From contig LLEY01000047.1 of the NCBI GenBank assembly GCA_001414485.1, positions 349,749 through 413,748 of the forward strand: a stretch of DNA of 64,000 nucleotides, in the 5' to 3' direction. This DNA is from Calycina herbarum. Lineage: Eukaryota > Ascomycota > Leotiomycetes > Helotiales > Pezizellaceae. A model generated the notes under the pieces. It was not told the origin of the DNA. It was given only the letters and a program-made list of their open reading frames with translations, and made no database searches. Of the stretch, positions 60,067 to 64,000 are shown piece after piece; position 1 is the first letter of the stretch; every line of letters starts with the position of its first letter. Made by a program: the position numbers and the translations under genes.

Positions 60067-60917
60067 GCGACATGAGAGGCAGTAATTTTGGGAGATTGTA
60101 TTATTTTTAATGGGTTGGGATGGGGGTGTCATAGATGGTGTTTTTTTTTGGCAAGCAATTATTGCACTTGGTGTATGGGGAATCACAAACACAACACCTC
60201 AGCTTGGAAGCTGTTGGGTTGTATGCGGTGGTGCGAAAAGTATGGGGAATCACAAATCACGGGAAACTGGAAATGAGGGTTCACTCGATTGCCTTCAATT
60301 GTGGGGGACAACTGCATACACGGGGAAAGAAATACATATAGTAGTGCCGCAAGGCCAACAGTGATAGGGATATCAATCAGGACACTCACCACGGTGAGCT
60401 GTATTAGATAGACGCTAGTGAGCGAAAATTATCAGCAGTTGATGATGGTTTTGCATTGAGAAGTTATTCAACGCGTCCTTTTCTAGGTTTTGCGTTTCTG
60501 TTTTATTCTTTGTGTGTAAGTTTCGATTGCTCTGCTCGCTGGCACTTTTTCGTCTCATTGCTTCAAAGGATCTTGGATAATGGTGGGCTATTAATCGAGT
60601 ATGTTTGGGAGAATTGAGAAAGGTTCATCTACTTGCTTGAAGCAATGACAAGACAAGGCGATGGAAAAGAAGAGCACGTCCACCAGTCGTCACGCTATCT
60701 GAAATCAGAAGAGACTCAAGGGATTCGTCCAGATCTCTCATTCGAAAGGTCAGGGTTTGTACTCTAGGATTGAGGCATTGTCCAGAGCATGATTCTCTCA
60801 ACTCATATCATCGTCATCATCATCCCTACTCAAAATTTCCTTAGCACTTCATCACACAGCCCATCATTTCCAAAATTACGCGAGAGCACCAAAAAAAGGG
60901 GGTAAGGAGACTTAGAC
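60067..60917. other. Intergenic region between convergent genes
   Basis: No gene; 3' flanks of both neighbours. GTATGGGGAATCACAAA occurs twice (about 60173 and 60240). Confidence 0.4.
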
Positions 60918-61712
60918 TCACCATCTCCACTCCCCCCACCGTCTCCGAATCTCACGAAGCGGCATCTTCCGACCACTCGGTACTGTCAACCCCCCAATGC
61001 CAACCTCCTTTCCTATACCTCCTTCCTGCTCTTGTCCTAGACCTTCGTATACACTCTCTTCCTCTTCCTCTTCCTCTTCCTCCTCGCTGTCGCGAAAGGG
61101 GGGTGGGGGTGTGCGCTTTGGAAGTGTAAAATGTGTATTGTATAGGTCTTGCCAGAGGTGTTTTTCTTCGTCTTTGGGGTTGAGAGCTAGGCCGGAGAAT
61201 ATTTCTTCGGTGTGGGGTATGGGGTGAGAGTATGGGGGGAGAATGGGGTAGGATGTTAATGCTGGATAAGAGAGTGGGGGAGGGAAGCGAGAGGGGAGGG
61301 AAGGGGGGTGTTGGTTTGACCATGTTGAGGTAGCGAGATTGTGGCCGGATCCTGAGTAGACGGTCTCTTGGGAGGGAAACTCGAAGACGGGTTTTAAGGG
61401 GGGCTCGGGTGGTGTTGGAGTTTCGGGCTCTGTAATGGAATTCTCTTCTCTTTCCTTCAGGACCTCTTCGAGTTCAGAGTCTTCCTCGTCGTCGATTAGG
61501 ATGCTCAGGCAACTTAACCCGGGAGGTGAGGAGGGCGTGCTTCTTTGAGGTGAGAGTGGTTTCTTCTCATTGGGTTTACGTGTTGATTCTTCGACACTTG
61601 GGCTTTCTCCCACTCGTGGTGGGTTCTCGGTGTTTTCCTTATTGTGTAGCTTGGAGTGCTTTAGGGGAAGCACGTAGTGTGGTTTGATGGTGTGGGGTTT
61701 GAGGTTTGTCAT
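60918..61712 (-). CDS. Hypothetical Pro/Glu-rich disordered protein
   Basis: Single exon, 264 residues (MTNLKPHTIKPHYVLPLK). It contains a KEN-like start region (NKENTENPP), an acidic patch (IDDEEDSELEEVLKEREE), a Pro-rich middle, a possible conserved helix (EEKHLWQDLYNTHF), a run of Glu from a TTCCTC hexamer repeat at about 61050-61085, and a conserved-looking C-terminus (KMPLREIRRRWGEWRW). No known family; the KEN word could be a degron but this is speculation. Confidence 0.6.
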   Translation of the reverse strand: MTNLKPHTIKPHYVLPLKHSKLHNKENTENPPRVGESPSVEESTRKPNEKKPLSPQRSTPSSPPGLSCLSILIDDEEDSELEEVLKEREENSITEPETPTPPEPPLKPVFEFPSQETVYSGSGHNLATSTWSNQHPPSLPSRFPPPLSYPALTSYPILPPYSHPIPHTEEIFSGLALNPKDEEKHLWQDLYNTHFTLPKRTPPPPFRDSEEEEEEEEEESVYEGLGQEQEGGIGKEVGIGGLTVPSGRKMPLREIRRRWGEWRW

Positions 61713-62375
61713 TTTGAGGGTTCGAGGTTGTGGAGGATGGTTGTGGAGGATGGTTGGGAAGGAAGAAAAGAGGAATGGAGGGCTTGCGAGGTGATAATAT
61801 GCACATTAAAACATGGGTGATGAAACAAGAAGAACATTTCGTTTGTTCGGCTCTTTGTGTTGGGGAGGTGATGCTTTGTTGTAGAGTGGAATTTTGAGAC
61901 AAGACATTGTTTAGGTGGGGGGGGACTCGCTTAGGTTTCTTTGTTTAAGCGGTTCAGAGTGGGAGTTGTGATTCTTGCTAATGTATTCTTTGATGCCCTT
62001 TGGGGCAAAAGAGATGATGCAAAGTTTCCCACTTTTTCGCGCAATAACTTGGATTTGTCTCAGAACCGCCGAAGAAATGGGGATTTAGATGGAAGCAAGC
62101 ACGTATGACGCGTGATGCACTATTTCATAAACATCACATGTCACAATATCACAACAAATACACAATTGCGAAGAAAAAAGGAATCTAAATTATCTAAAAT
62201 CTAACGTCTTGTTCTTTTGGGGGTAGTACCGTGCGTACAATCTTTGGGTATCAGGTATCGCTGTACATTCTAAGGGGTATCGTCGCAGGGGTATCTTTGC
62301 GTTTATCACAATTCCCAACATTCCCACAGCTCCATCTTACAGAGCACTATTACCAGCTCTACTGTTTATTTGCTT
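61713..62375. other. Intergenic region
   Basis: No gene seen; upstream region of the 60918-61712 gene and 3' flank of the next. Confidence 0.4.
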
Positions 62376-63269
62376 CTATTTATTTTCGAAGATGGAGACG
62401 AGGTTGCCGGTTTTCTTCCCCAGACCACGCTTCACTCTCTCTCGAAGGGGTGATTTGCTTGACTTGTTTTGCTTTTCTGTGAGAGCGGCACTAGAGACAT
62501 TTGGCTCGTCATCTGGAGAAGGCCCGGGGTTTTCGCCACGAAAACCGGATGGCGAGAAACGGCAAGAACTAGTAGTAGTGGGGTCCATCTCATCTTCATC
62601 CTCATCCTCAACACTAGAAACCCAACCCTCCTCAAACCCCCCGCCAGCAGTCTCCTCCCCAGCAGCCTCTTCATCCTCCAACTTCACATTTGCAAGTTCT
62701 TCAGCAAGTCTCTCATCATCAACAAGCATTTCATTCTCAACTCTTTGTCTCTCAGCAGCAACTCTCTCCTCCTCCTCCTCCCTCTCTAAATACTTCTCCC
62801 ACGCCTCCGCCTCCTCCTTCGTCCTCGGTCTGATAACCCCATCATCGCCCGTAACACAATCATTAATAGAAACATGATCGCCAAAAGGACAATTTCTTTC
62901 CCACCCCGCCATTCCACCTTCTCTATCCTTATCCCACTGTGCTTTCTCAATGGCTTTTGCCTCTTCCAATTTTCGTTTCTGCTCGAACATTTCTTGCTTT
63001 TCACCTTCCATTTCGTTTAATATGGTACTGCGAGAGAGATTTTCGAATGTGGAGGTCGAACTGCGGGAGTGCTTGAGCTTGTGGCGTTTTTGGGGGCTTC
63101 GGGAGGGACGTCGTTGGTGGGAACCGTAACTGTAGACGTGGGATTCGAGGGAAAGGTCTATGTAGGAACCTGACAAGAGGGCTGGTGATTCTGGTTGTTT
63201 TTCTGGAGGGGGGGTTGTGAAAGGATCTCGGTTTTGGTTTTGGTTCTGGTATTGGTTTTTGGACGCCAT
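62376..63269 (-). CDS. Hypothetical acidic coiled-coil protein
   Basis: Single exon. I place the start at 63269 (MASKNQYQNQNQNRD), giving 297 residues; an in-frame ATG-like start lies 22 codons upstream (63335) but that part looks like leader. Features: QN-rich start, a basic Ser/Arg stretch (QRRPSRSPQKRHKLKHSR), a long charged coiled coil (KQEMFEQKRKLEEAKAIEKA), a short ordered block with two Cys (NCPFGDHVSINDCVTGDDG), a Glu-rich helix (EEAEAWEKYLEREEEEER) and a basic end (LRERVKRGLGKKTGNLVS). No recognised family. Confidence 0.65.
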   Translation of the reverse strand: MASKNQYQNQNQNRDPFTTPPPEKQPESPALLSGSYIDLSLESHVYSYGSHQRRPSRSPQKRHKLKHSRSSTSTFENLSRSTILNEMEGEKQEMFEQKRKLEEAKAIEKAQWDKDREGGMAGWERNCPFGDHVSINDCVTGDDGVIRPRTKEEAEAWEKYLEREEEEERVAAERQRVENEMLVDDERLAEELANVKLEDEEAAGEETAGGGFEEGWVSSVEDEDEDEMDPTTTSSCRFSPSGFRGENPGPSPDDEPNVSSAALTEKQNKSSKSPLRERVKRGLGKKTGNLVSIFENK

Positions 63270-63335
63270 TGTTTTGGTGTAGCAGGGCGAGACCATGGAT
63301 ATGGGTCTTCTGGGGGAGAGGATTGGGAATAACAT

Positions 63336-64000
63336 GGTTTCGGATGGCCTTTATTAGAGGTGGATCGGGTGTGTTTGGGGTCTGTCAGGTGGTTCTTTGA
63401 GTGTTGTTTGAAGAGGTGTTTTGCGCTTGTTTTTTATGTTAGGCGGTTTATCAGGACAGATCTTTGTAGTTGTGGCTGTGGGGATTCAATTTCGATTGAT
63501 ATAGAGGGTTAGGGCTGTTGGTCACTTTTATTTGGTGAATTTGTGATGGGAAGGTAGTCTTTGTCTTGGGTGGAAATGTTTAATATGATGTCAAGGCTGA
63601 GGTGAATTGAAAGATGAACATATCTTCAGTTATCTCTGGACTACTGTAATAATGTTTTTCATAAGATTTTATACTATAAAACTGAGACAATTGAAACTTT
63701 TGGATGAAGTGAAGCTAATTAGAGAATCTGTTGCTCATAACGCTTGTTTGATTTAATTTTTATATTCCTCTAAATGTCTAGGATAATTTTAAATTTCAAA
63801 ACGAAGTTGAGAATGCTAGAGTTCGGACGCTTGGTTATCTAATCAACTCTATTCTACTAACGTGGTTTATCAGCGAGTCGATCATATCAGCGAGTCGATC
63901 ACTAAAAATACATACAAAAAACGTCTGTGCAACCCTAGTAAAAATCTGTAATTCTTAATAAAAATTAATAAAATTAAAGAATCTACTTTATTACTATATA
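63336..64000. other. Right edge with tandem 17-bp repeat
   Basis: No gene. A 17-bp unit TATCAGCGAGTCGATCA is repeated twice in tandem at 63868-63901, followed by AT-rich sequence to the window end; this may be the start of a transposon. Confidence 0.5.

Noticed and set aside
62392..62877. Plus-strand Ser-rich 161-residue ORF
   Set aside because: Antisense shadow of the Glu-rich protein at 62376-63269.

Overview
The window looks like nuclear DNA of a filamentous ascomycete (Pezizomycotina, plausibly Leotiomycetes/Helotiales; the class is inferred from gene content only). Most genes are interrupted by GT-AG introns of about 50-60 nt with CTAAC/CTGAC-type branch points. Two Zn2Cys6 transcription factors, a DUF1996 secreted protein, a 2EXR protein and a NACHT-ankyrin STAND gene are typical of this group. 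No bacterial-style operon, tRNA, rRNA or CRISPR array was seen.

Layout. 1-5 kb: housekeeping genes (DnaJ membrane protein, RNA polymerase I subunit Rpa43, free methionine-R-sulfoxide reductase). 5-9 kb: gene-poor, with a hAT-like MITE and a small secreted-protein gene whose stop codon was hit by a TA-target MITE. 9.9-17 kb: a broken NACHT-ankyrin receptor gene, an orphan two-exon gene and a decayed partial copy of the receptor's ankyrin end. 17-19 kb: a third MITE and a decayed SAP-domain gene. 19.7-27.4 kb: conserved genes (Dbp5 RNA helicase, divergent Bzz1 F-BAR/SH3 protein, mitochondrial PDK/BCKDK-type kinase). 29.2-32.1 kb: a nine-exon Zn2Cys6 factor. 32.8-39.4 kb: accessory region with two decayed tandem F-box paralogues, a hypothetical protein and a UBA-like gene with one nonsense codon. 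40.5-43.1 kb: a 2EXR protein and a secreted DUF1996 protein. 44.8-55 kb: a dispersed family of lineage-restricted proteins around a 2,3-dihydroxybenzoate decarboxylase-like gene and a divergent Zn2Cys6 factor. 59-63.3 kb: three intrinsically disordered, acidic hypothetical proteins.

Working relationships. The decarboxylase and the divergent Zn2Cys6 factor may form a small enzyme-regulator pair for aromatic acid breakdown (inference). Dbp5 and Bzz1 share one divergent intergenic region. The conserved blocks have intact reading frames. The accessory blocks are rich in pseudogenes, short inverted-repeat elements and homopolymer tracts. Every isolated in-frame stop I found there can be explained by one C-to-T change on the coding strand, which fits RIP or cytosine deamination.

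All exon models were made by hand from splice signals, reading-frame continuity and remembered family patterns; no alignment was run. No clearly new molecular system is proven. The strongest leads are the MITE insertion in a stop codon, the hAT-like MITE with a paralogous near-empty site, the small dispersed palindromic element, the uniform nonsense spectrum and the local family of unrecognised proteins.
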